From the NCBI RefSeq assembly GCF_037975245.1, contig NC_092577.1, positions 5,306,001-5,370,000 on the forward strand: a DNA stretch of 64,000 nucleotides, written 5' to 3'. Positions 46,757 through 59,100 of this stretch are shown here, piece after piece; within the stretch, counting starts at the first letter, position 1, and each line of letters starts with the position of its first letter. A model generated the notes under the pieces. It had not been told where the DNA came from, made no database searches, and worked only from the letters and a program-made list of their open reading frames with translations. Source of the DNA: Apostichopus japonicus. Its lineage: Eukaryota > Echinodermata > Holothuroidea > Aspidochirotida > Stichopodidae. Position numbers and translations under genes: made by a program.

Positions 46757-47776
46757 AAAATATCATTGAAATCTGTTCTTCTGTTAAGGTGCTCCTGGAC
46801 GAGTATGATGAGCTTCCTGATAGTGACGGTGCTACCGGAAGCGACGTAGAACGCATCCTTACGAGGAGAATATTGATGTTACGCTGACAAGCAGATATCT
46901 TCCGAATGAGGTCTATGACAAATCAAACACAAAATATGTTAGGTTAGTGGGCTTTGACGAAAAAACATGTGACCAGTACATTCGCAAGGCTGTTACTGGG
47001 AAGATCAAGAAAGCTTTGCTCAATTTAAGCTCGCTATAAAATCTAACCCGATCTTTGATGAATTATGTCAGGTGCCTCTTTTCTTTGTTATGATTCTCAC
47101 AAAACTCATGTAAAAGTACTGTTTATAACATTTAATTCAGTTACAGAGTTTTTCCGCTACATGATGAAGTGTTTTCACAAGAGCAATACATCAATGGATA
47201 GGAACACGAAACCAGAAAATGTTACATATGAGCTGATATTCACTGAACCAAGTAAAGTGGCAATTGAAGGTCTCTTCGGTGAAAACCAACAGCTATCATG
47301 GCGTTAGGATGGACTCTGTACACGACTAGGTCAAGGGTTTTGTCAATATTATATTGCAGTTGGTATCTTAGTAGAGGAAGAAATGTCTGATGAGACAAAC
47401 GATCAGACTGCTACTACAGACATTCTCGTAGGGTTCTACCATAACATATTTTGTGAATAGTTTGCGTGTTTTAGACTGAAAAAAATGCTACAAGAAATTC
47501 ATTTGAGCTGAAGCACCTCTATCAATTCACCTGTGGCATTCACTCAGCAGTAGGGAAGAGCATAATATAATACTTGAAGGGAAGAAAAGACAGTGGTAAG
47601 TTTACGGTGGTAAGTTTGCCATCCTCTGTACTCTGGAACAAACTGGTAAGGTAGATGGAATCTGTGACACCGTCATGCATCTATGTTCCCGTGAAGTGCT
47701 TATCGATGGAGGCTCACACAGTAGACTACTACAGAGATCTACCATACATCTACTGGAGATTGCCGTCAGATATGAC
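46757..47776 (+). pseudogene. NLR-type NACHT domain pseudogene exon
   Basis: Reading the plus strand in several frames gives ordered NACHT/NLR blocks: VKVLLDEYDELPDSDG (Walker B), TSRYLPNEVY (sensor-1-like), KYVRLVGFDEKTCDQYIRKA, IKSNPIFDELCQVPLFFVMI, then winged-helix-like EGLFGENQQLSWR and YYIAVGILVEEE. Later come GFYHNIFCE and, at 47608-47776, FAILCTLEQTGKVDG through LLEIAVRYD. The exon ends in GAC followed by GTAAGT at 47777, a good donor. Stops and frameshifts (near 46886, 47035, 47110, 47307) make it dead, and the P-loop half is missing on the left where the hexamer array begins. Cytosolic immune sensing is the family's role; this copy can only be a relic. The minus frame at 47602-48060 is a shadow of it. 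Confidence 0.85.
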
Positions 47777-50700
47777 GTAAGTATTAATAATAAAATGTTA
47801 CTCCTTTCATGGATTGAGTTGGTAGAAACTTGAGCTGCATACCAGTGTAACCGTGACACAAATTCAATTACAGTAAACGCACTCTGATAGATGAAACCCA
47901 AAATAAGATTCCTGATAACATCTGTCATGTTATCTTCACATAATGGAATCATGATGGAAACGTGTGCTGAATATATAGTGTATAGTAAAGTTAAAAGTAA
48001 TATAAGCATAACATTAACAACAAGACCATAGACTTCCTTTAACCAGCAGGACGTTGTCACTTTGTAAATGACAGATCATTAGTTTATAAACAAAAGGAAA
48101 ACATCTTATTTGAAGCACTGATTGTTCTAATTCATGCAGTTATTAGTCCTATTTTACAGTTTTATTTTAGTTTTACAATAGCATATAGACTTGACCATAC
48201 TAATTTTTATTATGAATTAGTATCAACAGGTTTGAAAGAGATTCGATCTATTATATAAGGAACAAATTTTAATACGAATCATTTAAAAAAAATGGAAACT
48301 TAAATACCTTGATCTGCATAGTCAACAAACATAGGAACAAATTAACCATGACAGTACCATATATGCAGAAGACTAAGAAAAAAATCAAAAATCCCTTAAG
48401 TAACCAAATGATGGCTTCTGAAAGAAGGTCCATTACACCCTAGCGATCCCTAACCAGACATGCATAGGAAAACTCATTAACCTTGAGGGTATTTACACTA
48501 TGATTTTCTATGATTTCAAGGACGACCAACTTATGAGTAAAAGCATTTTGCAAATCGAATTATAGAAGCTGAAAAAAAGGCCAATAATAGCATTGTCATC
48601 ACTAGAGATGTATGATGAATAGGCAGAGAGGTATTGGACGTTGGGTGGGGTTGCCACAGGAGTCTTAGTTTACAAATCTCGCAAATTTTCATAAGATAAA
48701 TGCAATTTGAAATGAGTCACTGTGAATGTACGCTGTAACATATTAGAAATAAAGCATACCTATCATTTATACTTTTTTAAATGAATTTTCAGTAGTGTTG
48801 TTTTAAAAATAGACTCAATATACTTGATGAGGACCAAACTTTAAGGCAAAGCCTTCAAATGTTAAGACTAAAATACCTTTATCTGAAGAGTCACTAATAT
48901 ACACTAAAATACACTAATAGATATGTTCATATTGTTTTAACTGGTGGGGAGGGGTTTATTGTACAAGTTGCATCTAAACATATTTAATTTGGTGATCTCG
49001 TGTTTTAGAAATTTACACGTAGAAATTAAAAATTAATTCGGCAAAATTGCTTTGTTAGGGAAACCTAGGGCTTTGCGTTACTTTAAAGGCTCAGCTTTAT
49101 TCTTTATTTTACAGGTAATTGAAGATATAAAAGCACTGTTGGGCAATCTGATGGTTGCCGTAGCCTATATATGATGACAGGAATCCATATGTGGAGTTTA
49201 GGTGTAAATTAATTGCAAGGTTTAAGTTATTATCGCGCAGGCCACGGTCTTACATACTAAACTATTGCATGTAAAGGGCTATGAGCTGACCATGTTAGGA
49301 AAGATAGAACAAACACCGTCTTTAACCATCACACCCTCCACCCCATCTCCCCTATTCCCCTAGTCATTCCACTTTACTCGAAGACAAACCAGGAGACCAT
49401 CATCTCCCATTTAAGTGAGATGCAGCTTTTGTGTCACAGAGCGCGTGACATATGTCTCCAAGCGTTGAATCACATTTGTCATCTTATATCAAGTGAAATA
49501 TAGGTTTACTGTATACTATGGAAACTGTACGACTAGTGATTTGTATGTCAATACTAAAAACATCAAACAAACATACAATTCGTTCCAGGCGTAAGGAAGA
49601 GGGGGAGAAGGGCTGGTTAACACTTGAATAACAAACACTGTTCTTTTAGACATTTGGAAGCAACACACTGTTTGATGATACAATGTATCGAGCTACCAAA
49701 CTCATTGGTAGTGTGGTTTAGATTCAATTCTAACCAGTACTCTACATACGGACAACATCCTTACTAAGGTTAATAGTGTAACTATAAATTCAATGTACAA
49801 TACAAAACAAACAATAACTCACACTTTTAAGTTTAGCTGTAATCTAACAAGTAATTATAATATACATAAAGTGTAATTATACAACTATAAATGAACATCG
49901 TATAACTGGCTGGGAATGATAAACAAAGAAAAAGAGGATTTAAGTTTAAACAGTAAACAATAATCAGCATCTCATGAATACTCATATACATAAGCATGAA
50001 AGAGCATAAAATACGTCATAAGCCTTAGCTGACCGTCCTTGAAATGCATTGGATTTACAGTGAGATAGGAGTCGCATTACCTTCCACGTTAAAGTTCTGT
50101 ACATAAAGGCGAACATGAATTATGAATGGTTTGGCCTACATCATGGACCGAAACGTTAAAACTTTTTACAAAATTAGTGAGAATGGATAGAGATGAAAGA
50201 GTATTCCCTAATCTGTAATGTTTTCTATAAGTTGTGAGGTTGTTGAAACATAACCAATACTGTTCTAATTAATGTGATTACCATAACAGTGAGAAAATAT
50301 CAGATGATTAGCCATTTATTTTCCTTTTCAGCACAGTATGAAAACCTTTGTCAAAAACTGTTAACTACAGGCGGAGAAAAAGATCGCCTAATAGCTGGCT
50401 TCAGGATCATTTAAGTTAACCTTTTGAAGAGAAAAGAAAATGATGTGCATGGCTCAGTTCTAAAGATAGTAGATATTGAGGATATCGGTCAGAAATAGAT
50501 ATGTGTATGTCTCTGGCTTACTACCCTGTATCCATGGACATTCACAGAAAAAAAAGTCCAGAGGAAGGAAAGTACACTTCAGGTTTCAATAACCAGGTAA
50601 GTGTCAAAACAATTAACCATTAAACCATCGAAATTGAACCAGATTTTCAGGTGTCTAGAAGAAGTGGCATATACATAAGTGGTGCGGAAAACATAAATTA

Positions 50701-50900
50701 GCTCCCATGGTAGTCCAACTTCATACAAACCAACCATGGTTTGGACTTGACTGAGAAAGTTTATAAATTTCGCACGTCTCTTTCCCTGTTGAGGTCAGGA
50801 TTTCTTTTAAAGTTGGTATCAAGGGCATCAAGAGGTAATTATGTCTATTTTAATAGGTCATCTTCAGTAGATGGGTGCTTTGAATTGATTCTTCTGCACT
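47777..50900. other. Region downstream of the NLR relic, no clear gene
   Basis: If the NLR exon once continued, downstream LRR exons should lie here, but none is recognisable. An acceptor-like tract at about 50322-50332 leads into a short open run (AQYENLCQKLLTTGGEKDRL) of unknown family. A plus frame at 50741-51001 overlaps the start of the tandem duplication and has no motif. Confidence 0.45.
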
Positions 50901-50904
50901 TCTG

Positions 50905-52420
50905 GCACCAGGCCCCTGGCGACCACATTGGCTACGTTGACCTAGTTACACCACTGTCTGGTGATCTTTCTCCAGATTTTAGATTACCAAAGGTTTTATA
51001 GTGTACCCTGTCCAGCTGGTCAATAGATCTCAAATCGGTGAACATTAGTTCAAATTTTTAGACCGATTAGGTTTTTGGGACCAAGCGCAGTGACTGGTTG
51101 TGCAATGTTTTAAAATAGAGCATAATGCACAATTTGTTCTATATTCACAGCTGTGTATACTGAGATGAGTAGGAAGTATTTCTAATTTTGTTCACTGTTT
51201 ATATTGGCTAGCTTACAGTGGAACTGCAAACCTCTCAGTAGTTTTGGTAGTTTCACATAGCGTTGGAAACTGCTAGGATGCCAGCTATTTTGAGCACATC
51301 AGCACATGTCAGTAATAGGAATACTTACTCTTATTTTACTCTGTGGAATATATATATATATATATCTAAGCCATAGCCAAATCCAAGGGGTTTTGGAAGC
51401 TGTAACATTTCTGAGATTTCTTGTCTTGTACTGATTTCATTCCAAGTTTGAAACCCTGAATGTCCCGTAGTCCTTTGTCGTTTCTTTCTCAACCGGCCAA
51501 TATTGGCCGCTTTTCTGCCTATTTCTCTCCATGCACTTTTGAAGAAATCGGAGTAGGTCTTTGGTAAAAGACCCGGCAATAGACGCATTCTTTTGCTTGT
51601 AGCCATCTACGTAGTTTGCGTTGATGTAATCAGAGAACGGGTCGTCATTTATATAGGAGGCAAGCACACTCTGGACAGATCGTAGCACACGACGTCGGCA
51701 AAACGATTCTTTCGCAAGTAACATTGATGCCTTGATGCATTAAAGGCCCCTAGTTGGGGCCTCTGCATTATTAGCTGCATACTCCTGGTATACACCCCTC
51801 TGTTTCTGGATCAACACATGCTCCACTAAACTCCTCATGTCTAAACCGTGGCCATCAGGCTGGTGAACAAACTCATCATCATATCCCTCCTCTGCTGGAA
51901 TGTTTCAGTCGATATCAGAATCTGTTACCGAGTGTCTAGGTTGTTTGGGTGGGGTTCCTCCGGTTCATCGCTGGAGAGGCCGTCAGCATCTCTTCGGCTG
52001 AAAAAAAATCGTCGGTCGTTAAGGCCCTAGCTTCGCCAAGAAGTGTTTCACCGTTACCCATCAGAAAGGATGGTTGCTGTGCAACTTGTTGTCTTTCATC
52101 AAAATTGAGTTCACTGCTGCTACTCCTTCTATTTTGACTGCCTCGGCAGATACTCATTTTGTAACAAAGTGATACAAAGTGAAATGTTTGATGTCCACGT
52201 CTTCTCGTTAGTGATTTTTAGCCAAAGATTCTGCTAGACAGGAGTCTAGGATTAAAATATTTACTAGGGCGCAATTTCAATGTTTACCATTGTAGGTCAT
52301 TATTCAATCTTCGTTAAGTGTTGTACCAGATGCAACTGTTACTTGGAATCCTGTTCCGTCTGGAAGACATCATAATCTGTGTCTGCTGTAAGTTTCGCTC
52401 CTGTCTCAATGACCATGATG
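50905..52420 (+). repeat. 1.5-kb tandem duplication, unit 1
   Basis: Begins gcaccaggcccctgg and ends caatgaccatgatg. The next unit starts immediately at 52421 with the same words. Near-identical to unit 2 except for scattered substitutions, a shorter TA run in unit 2 and a small indel near 52005/53514. Confidence 0.95.
51437..52157 (-). pseudogene. Receptor-type tyrosine phosphatase pseudogene, unit 1
   Basis: Minus-strand pieces in three frames match the membrane-proximal part and D1 N-terminal half of receptor PTPs: YQEYAASNAEAPT; FNASRHQC, KNRYADVVCYDLSRVCLPPI; NDDPFSDYINANYVDGYKQK; LLPKTYSDFFKSAW; and GQYWPVEKETTKDYGTFRV. Frameshifts follow EAPT, PPI and SIAG. The catalytic loop (HCSAGxGR) and WPD loop are absent because similarity ends after GTFRV. 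The leading part (MSICRGSQNRR..., 51936-52157) is in frame but not recognisable as PTP. Confidence 0.85.
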
Positions 52421-53928
52421 GCACCAGGCCCCTGGAGACCACATTGGCTACGTTGACCTAGTTACACCACTGTCTGGTGATCTTTCTCCAGATTTTAGAT
52501 TACCAAAGGTTTTATAGTGTACCCTGTCCAGCTGGTCAATAGATCTCAAATCGGTGAACATTAGTTCAAATTTTTAGACCGATTAGGTTTTTGGGACCAA
52601 GCGCAGTGACTGGTTGTGCAATGTTTTAAAATAGAGCATAATGCACAATTTGTTCTATATTCACAGCTGTGTATACTGAGATGAGTAGGAAGTTTTTCTA
52701 ATTTTGTTCACTGTATATATTGGCTAGCTTACAGTGGAACTGCAAACCTCTCAGTAGTTTTGGTATTTTCACATAGCGTTGGAAACTGCTAGGATGCCAG
52801 CTATTTTGAGCACATCAGCACATGTCAGTAATAGGAATACTTACTCTTATTTTACTCTGTGGAATATATATATATCTATGCCATAGCCAAATCCAAGGGG
52901 TTTTGGAAGCTGTAACATTTCTGAGATTTCTTGTCTTGTACTGATTTCATTCCAAGTTTGAAACCCTGAATGTCCCGTAGTCCTTTGTCGTTTCTTTCTC
53001 AGCCGGCCAATATTGGCCGCTTTTCTGCCTATTTCTCTCCATGCACTTTTGAAGAAATCGGAGTAGGTCTTTGGTAAAAGACCCGGCAATAGACGCATTC
53101 TTTTGCTTGTAGCCATCTACGTAGTTTGCGTTGATGTAATCAGTGAACGGGTCGTCATTTATATAGGAGGCAAGCACACTCTGGACAGATCGTAGCACAC
53201 GACGTCGGCATAACGATTCTTTCGCAAGTAACATTGATGCCTTGATGCATTAAAGGCCCCTAGTTGGGGCCTCTGCATTACTAGCTGCATACTCCTGGTA
53301 TAAACCCCTCTGTTTCTGGATCAACACATGCTCCACTAAACTCCTCATGTCTAAACCGTGGCCATCAGGCTGGTGAACAAACTCATCATCATATCCCTCC
53401 TCTGCTGGAATGTTTCAGTCGATATCAGAATCTGTTACCGAGTGTCTAGGTTGTTTGGGTGAGGTTCCTCCGGTTCATCGCTGGAGAGGCCGTCAGCATC
53501 TCTTCGGCTGAAAAATTCGTCGGTCGTTAAGGTCCTAGCTTCGCCAAGGGGTGTTTCACCGTTACCCATCAGAAAGGATGGTTGCTGTGCAACTTGTTGT
53601 CTTTCATCAAAATTGAGTTCACTGCTGCTACTCCTTCTATTTTGACTGCCTCGGCAGATACTCATTTTGTAACAAAGTGATACAAAGTGAAATGTTTGAT
53701 GTCCACGTCTTCTCGTTAGTGATTTTTAGCCAAAGATTCTGCTAGACAGGAGTCTAGGATTAAAATATTTACCAGGGCGCAATTTCAATGTTTACCATTG
53801 TAGGTCATTATTCAATCTTCGTTAAGTGTTGTACCAGATGCAACTGTTACTTGGAATCCTGTTCCGTCTGGAAGACATCATAATCTGTGTCTGCTGTAAG
53901 TTTCGCTCCTGTCTCAATGACCATGATG
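52421..53928 (+). repeat. 1.5-kb tandem duplication, unit 2
   Basis: Second copy of 50905-52420, ending at caatgaccatgatg (53928), after which the sequence diverges. The sequence right of 53928 is the original continuation, so unit 2 holds the right-hand breakpoint context. Confidence 0.95.
52947..53665 (-). pseudogene. Receptor-type tyrosine phosphatase pseudogene, unit 2
   Basis: Same fragment as in unit 1 with the same frameshifts at the same places (after EAPT, after PPI, and after SIAG) and the same truncation after GTFRV. Small differences: FTDYINANY instead of FSDYINANY, and a one-base difference that changes the frame after TTDEFF. Confidence 0.85.
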
Positions 53929-56100
53929 TATTCACCTCGTACTTTTGACTCCAATAATCAAGTAGATACCGTTGCAGGGTGTTGTCAGAACAAGTGAAAT
54001 TTAACAGAATTCCATTGCCCAAACCGGGTACTTTGATAGGGACCCTCTGAAGTACCCAGGATGGAGGTGCACTCTATACTCTTTGTTAGGAAACGGAGGC
54101 ATATCTCCTTCTGAAAATATATATTATTTGAAAATATACTTAACAGGTCCCCCCCCCCCCCAAGGAAGCTTTAGAAGTATATATTTTCGTCCCTACAGAT
54201 AGTTCCTATCAAGAGTCTAGGAGCCACCTGCAAGAGCGACACTAATACAATAGTTGTGATGGATGCCATTTGAAGTAAGCTAGAAGCTTGGTGTAAACTT
54301 CAACTAAATGATGATACACGGTCCTTTCACCAAAAAAATGACTCAGACTCTTCTTTAGGATACCTTTATTCTTTTAATGCGCTCAACCTTGATAGCGAGC
54401 CAGCGATTAACTGAAAAATAACTAAACCAAAAATCTGATATAACTGACGCAAGCATACCTTGTTGTCTTATGCCATAATACCTCCTTAAACTTATCACCA
54501 ATAGTAACCAGGTACCTTTCACAAAGTTCACAAATTAGATCCTCCGTTAAGGTAATTTCTCTCATAACTTATACTGTAGGTTACCCAACATGAACAATAA
54601 CAAGTACAATACAACATTGCATTGGCCTACATATCCCAGTTCATCATTGCTTTTAAGAATCACAAAATGCCAGCAAAAGATGCGATATCACTTAAATAGC
54701 TCTGACTGAAAGATGCATTAATAATAAGGTAAATACAGAAACTTTCCTTAGAAGATACAACTAAGCAATCAATTAGCCACCCTTTTTACTCAGCTAGCTG
54801 CTAGTCACCTCACCAAATGTACCACTAAATTTTAACTTTCGAGCTAAATTTAGATTAAGGAAATCTATAAGCAAATTACATGTCTATGAACAACAGTATA
54901 ATCAGTAGTATCAAATAACATATCCCCATCGAGAAAACTTCTCCACTCAAGGACCGAAACATCAAGTCTATTTCCTCTTGTTCCTCAGAACCCAACTAAA
55001 CACTGAGGAAAATCAAATATGACTCTAAGTGATATACATTGTAGAAAATAGAACTCTAACACAGTTGGCGTACATAGCCTACCATATATTTGACATATCT
55101 AGACAGTATAAGACATTAAGCAACTAGCAACTACTATAGTTCTCATATTGAATGGCATATAATATCAACAGCATGGTATTCAAACAATTAATCACAACAT
55201 CTCATGCTTCACCCTAATGACTCACTTTAACAATCTGAAACAACTTAAACAATAAAAAGTTCGAAATGATCTATGTGATGTCCGGGCACGGAGCTAGGAA
55301 ACCGACTAAAGCTCGACGAAGACAAAGACGAGAGTCCGTAATAACACACTGACGAAAGTCCATAGTAACTAAATGAATATAAAATTTATTTACAAAGCGA
55401 TGTTCAACCTTTCAGTTCGTTAAAAAAACCCACAAACAACAAACATGTATCAAACTAAACTGTTAGTATATGTGACTCTAAAAGAAATGTCGAAACACAC
55501 GAAAATTCTCGATTGTAATCTATAAACATAGGACGTAAATGGTGCAACTTAGTTGGCTCGTAAATACTGTGTTAGCTTGTCAGTTTCCAGCACCCGATGA
55601 ACCTAAAAGAAATACCTTTACGGAAGGCCATATAGGCAGCTGTGCCACTACTCCGGCCCTTTATTGTGCAAACTAAAGCATATTTGACAATTATCCTAAC
55701 CATCTTCAAATAGAGCAATGAATATACAACAAGGAAAACAAACTAACTATTTTGTTAAAATCAAAATTTGCTAAAAACCTTGAAGAAAACACAAAGCAAA
55801 AAAACAACAACGAATTAAGAAGCTGAGTCTATTGATTACAAATTATGTTATTACTTTGCGTCAACCAAGAGACAATTGGGTCTTCACCACTTTACCCTAG
55901 GGCCCGTGGCTCAAATTGGTAGCTTACATGAATGATTACACTGAAAAAAATACCAAACTTGCCTCAATACTCAAATTAAATCATTCTAAAATGTCAGGTA
56001 AATATAACAAAAGTACGAAATTTCACAAGGAGAGGTAAATTTAGATCATATCTGATCTTCGCGGTCTTTATACAAAGGCACTTGGCTAAAATTGACAGAT
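53929..56100. other. Flank between PTP relics and the BEL element
   Basis: The minus frame 53822-54022 and its upstream continuation (LHPGYFRGSLSKYPVWAM near 54010-54070) might be more of the PTP relic's parent locus but are not recognised. The rest is AT-rich without a gene. A 3' LTR of the BEL element would be expected at about 55.2-56.1 kb, but I could not find a matching 5' copy. Confidence 0.4.
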
Positions 56101-56104
56101 ACAT

Positions 56105-59100
56105 ACAACTAGCTTTATTCATCAGCCTCTGATAACAGGCGCAGTTTGGCTATTTGCCGTTCTAATTCACGGGAAGCAGTTTTTACGTTTACCCACCTGA
56201 CCTCTCCCTTTTGATCTTGGGATACTGAGGTGATACGTCTCATTAACAAAGCATTCTTCGGGCGTCTCCAGGCTTAAAGGTCCTCTTTGGTTTCAACTAC
56301 TCTTGGACGCTGCTGAAGTTGAGGTAGGTATTCACGAAGCCATCTCTTCCAAAAGGGGTAGTCAAGAAATTGCGCTCGTTTCCAACGCCGTAGCACGTAG
56401 ACTTCTGTATTGACGAAGACTCCAGGTGGGAGATAAGGTTTGCCGTTCAGAAGAAGTAAGTAGTTTGGTGTGGGTGTGGGGGGTCATCATCGTTGAAGTA
56501 GAGGGACATAGTAGTTAAAGGACGAGTGTCTATTGGTGCCTCCACCTTACACAAAAAGGTGAGAAAGCTCTCATCACTTAATATCTTTGACCGCAAAAGA
56601 GCATTTAGGATATATCTCATAGTTCTAATTTGATGTTCCCAGACCCCACCATAGTGTGAACAAGTTGGTGGGCTGAATTTCAGTCAACATTGAATTGTAA
56701 CATTTCACTTCGAAGCTTTGGGTCACTCCATTCGTGAGTACTCTGTTCAACTTTCGATCTGTAGCCACCAAATTTATTCCATTATCATACCAAATTTCAC
56801 AAACGTGAACCTCTCCTAGCTATGAATCTGCGGAGTGCGTTGATACAGGAATCGGTGTCCAAGCATATGCTACCTCCAAGTATACCGCCCGTTTTGCAAA
56901 ACGTGTGAAGACCACTGCATATCTTTTCACTAATCAGCGTCCATGCTTGACATTGACAGTTCTGAAGATCTCCATGCACACTCCTGAAAAGGGTGGCTCA
57001 TCAGGAGTAATAAGAGAAGTCGGTAAGTCAGCCAACTTTTGTTAACCAGCCTTTGCTCGCAAACGCCGACATGTTATACAATGGCTAATGCATTTACGTA
57101 CCAATGCATGCGCACTCATAACCCAATACTTTCTTTGCAGATGCAACAGAGCCAGGGCTTTTCCTCCATGGTGTAGCAAATCAATATTTTTCTAAGGAAA
57201 CTATACTGATGTTTCTCACATTCAGGCATGACTGACCTACTGAGTCATCCTCCCACTCTCAGCACTCCATCTTTGTATCTCGGATCCAGCTTGTAGATAG
57301 GGCTACCCATCTTAACAGATCCGCCCTTTGAGTCGTCTCGTAAGGAAGCAATTTCATCAGGAAATGCTTGATTCTAAACGAACTTCACAACTGTAACTTC
57401 CGCTTCTTCCTATTCGCAGACAAACAACTTCATATTTAATTTCATTTGTCTGTCATGCCTATATTTTCATCTATTTCCATTGGCTCTTTACCCTTCAAAC
57501 TTTTACGAAGATCACTTAGCTGCCTAAGTACTGACATCAGTTTTAACATCCATGCAATGTGACACTTGAGCTTGAACCAGCTTGAGTACTTGCTGATCAA
57601 CTCATTCATGGTGTTCTGTGCTACGGTGGTGGACGTAACCGTTGCCTTCCTTTTAACCTCTGGGTCTTTTAAAAGTATTTCTCGCTCAAAATGCTGACTT
57701 AAGGGCCACTCATTCTCATGCAGCCAGAACAAAATCTGGTCCAAGGATCTACCTATGGCATCGAATTAAGTCGCCTGCATACAGAACTCTCGATGCGTCA
57801 TCAGCTGGGTTTTCTGAAGACTCCACATACGACCTTTGACTTGGCTGGAGAGCGTCAGTAATAATGGCAACCCTGTTGGCTACGAAAGTATGGTATCTTT
57901 CTGAACTATTACTGACGTATCGAATAACTGAGGTACTGTCTGTCCAAAATTTCACCCTGTCCAGTTTGATACTCAGGTACCTCTCAGGCATTGAAGAGTT
58001 TCACAGAAACTTTAGCCGCTGTGAGCTCTAACCGTGGAATCGTGATTTGATTGAGGGGCAACCCTTGTCTTCACGATCTCAAATGCACAATGAGTTTGGT
58101 TCTCTTTATTTAAGAAAAAAACATACACAGCAACACCGTAGCCGCTTTCACTAGCATCACTGAAAAGGTGTAGCTGGGTGCCTCTGAAATTTGCATACCC
58201 ATATGACTTATGATATATATTGCTCTTGTAATCATTCAACTTTGGCAATTCTAACAACCATTTTTTCCAACATTTCAAATGCGCGTTTGGAACATCGTTA
58301 TCCCAAGCCAATTTCATTCTGCAAAGGGCTTGGGGAATTCTTTTTGCCAATACACAAATTAGGCACAAAAGCCTAACGGTTCATAGATTGAAGTAAATCT
58401 CGATAGGATCCCTTTTCTAGTGTATGGCCTCTCATTCATTCACTGTCATTCGATATTGAAACTGATCTGATTTCACACACCATGATACTCCAAGAGCTAT
58501 GTCAATAGGTAGTTGGTCTTTCTCCGTATCTAAACTCCTGATCCCTTCGGCTCTTTCACCTTTGAGAATAGTATCCAAGACCAATATACTGTTGCTGACC
58601 CATTTGGTCAAATGGAATCCTCCTTTGCTCACTAATTCCCTCAATGGTTTCATCAGAATAATAGCTTACTATTCGCTTCCAACTGACGTCATCATCTACT
58701 TAGAATCTTTTCCTTTACAGCATCTATGGTTCGTATATCGAAACCATCTCCAAAGTCATCTGCAGTTTTATGCAACGCATAGTTGGCACAACTCGGTGAT
58801 TAAACCGCACCAAACAAGTGCACCATAATTTTGTATTCTCGTAAGGGTCCGTCAGTATTTCCATCTTGCCACCAAACGAAGCATAAGAGGGCACACTCCC
58901 CTTTTGAACCCTTTGCATTCGAACATGGTATTACTCAGTTTCGATGTCTGCCATGAGGGCATTTGGCTCCATTCTAAAAGAAGAAGGGACTCCATCCAAT
59001 GAATTTGTAAGTTCGGGGCCTTGCAGGAGTTTGTCATTGAATGATACTCCCTTAAATTTTGCTGTACAGTTGAATACCACACGTATTATTTTCTTATGAG

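Noticed and set aside
47602-48060. 152-codon minus-strand open frame
   Set aside because: Its antisense holds the NLR coding blocks and the splice donor, so it is a shadow of the NLR relic.
50322-50420. Possible internal exon after an acceptor-like tract
   Set aside because: Only about 30 codons open, no family recognised and no matching donor; could not be tied to the NLR relic or another gene.
50130-54970. Two 'ggaccgaaac' words (near 50144 and 54952) resembling Penelope-element 3' ends
   Set aside because: Too short, with no stem or coding remnant beside them.
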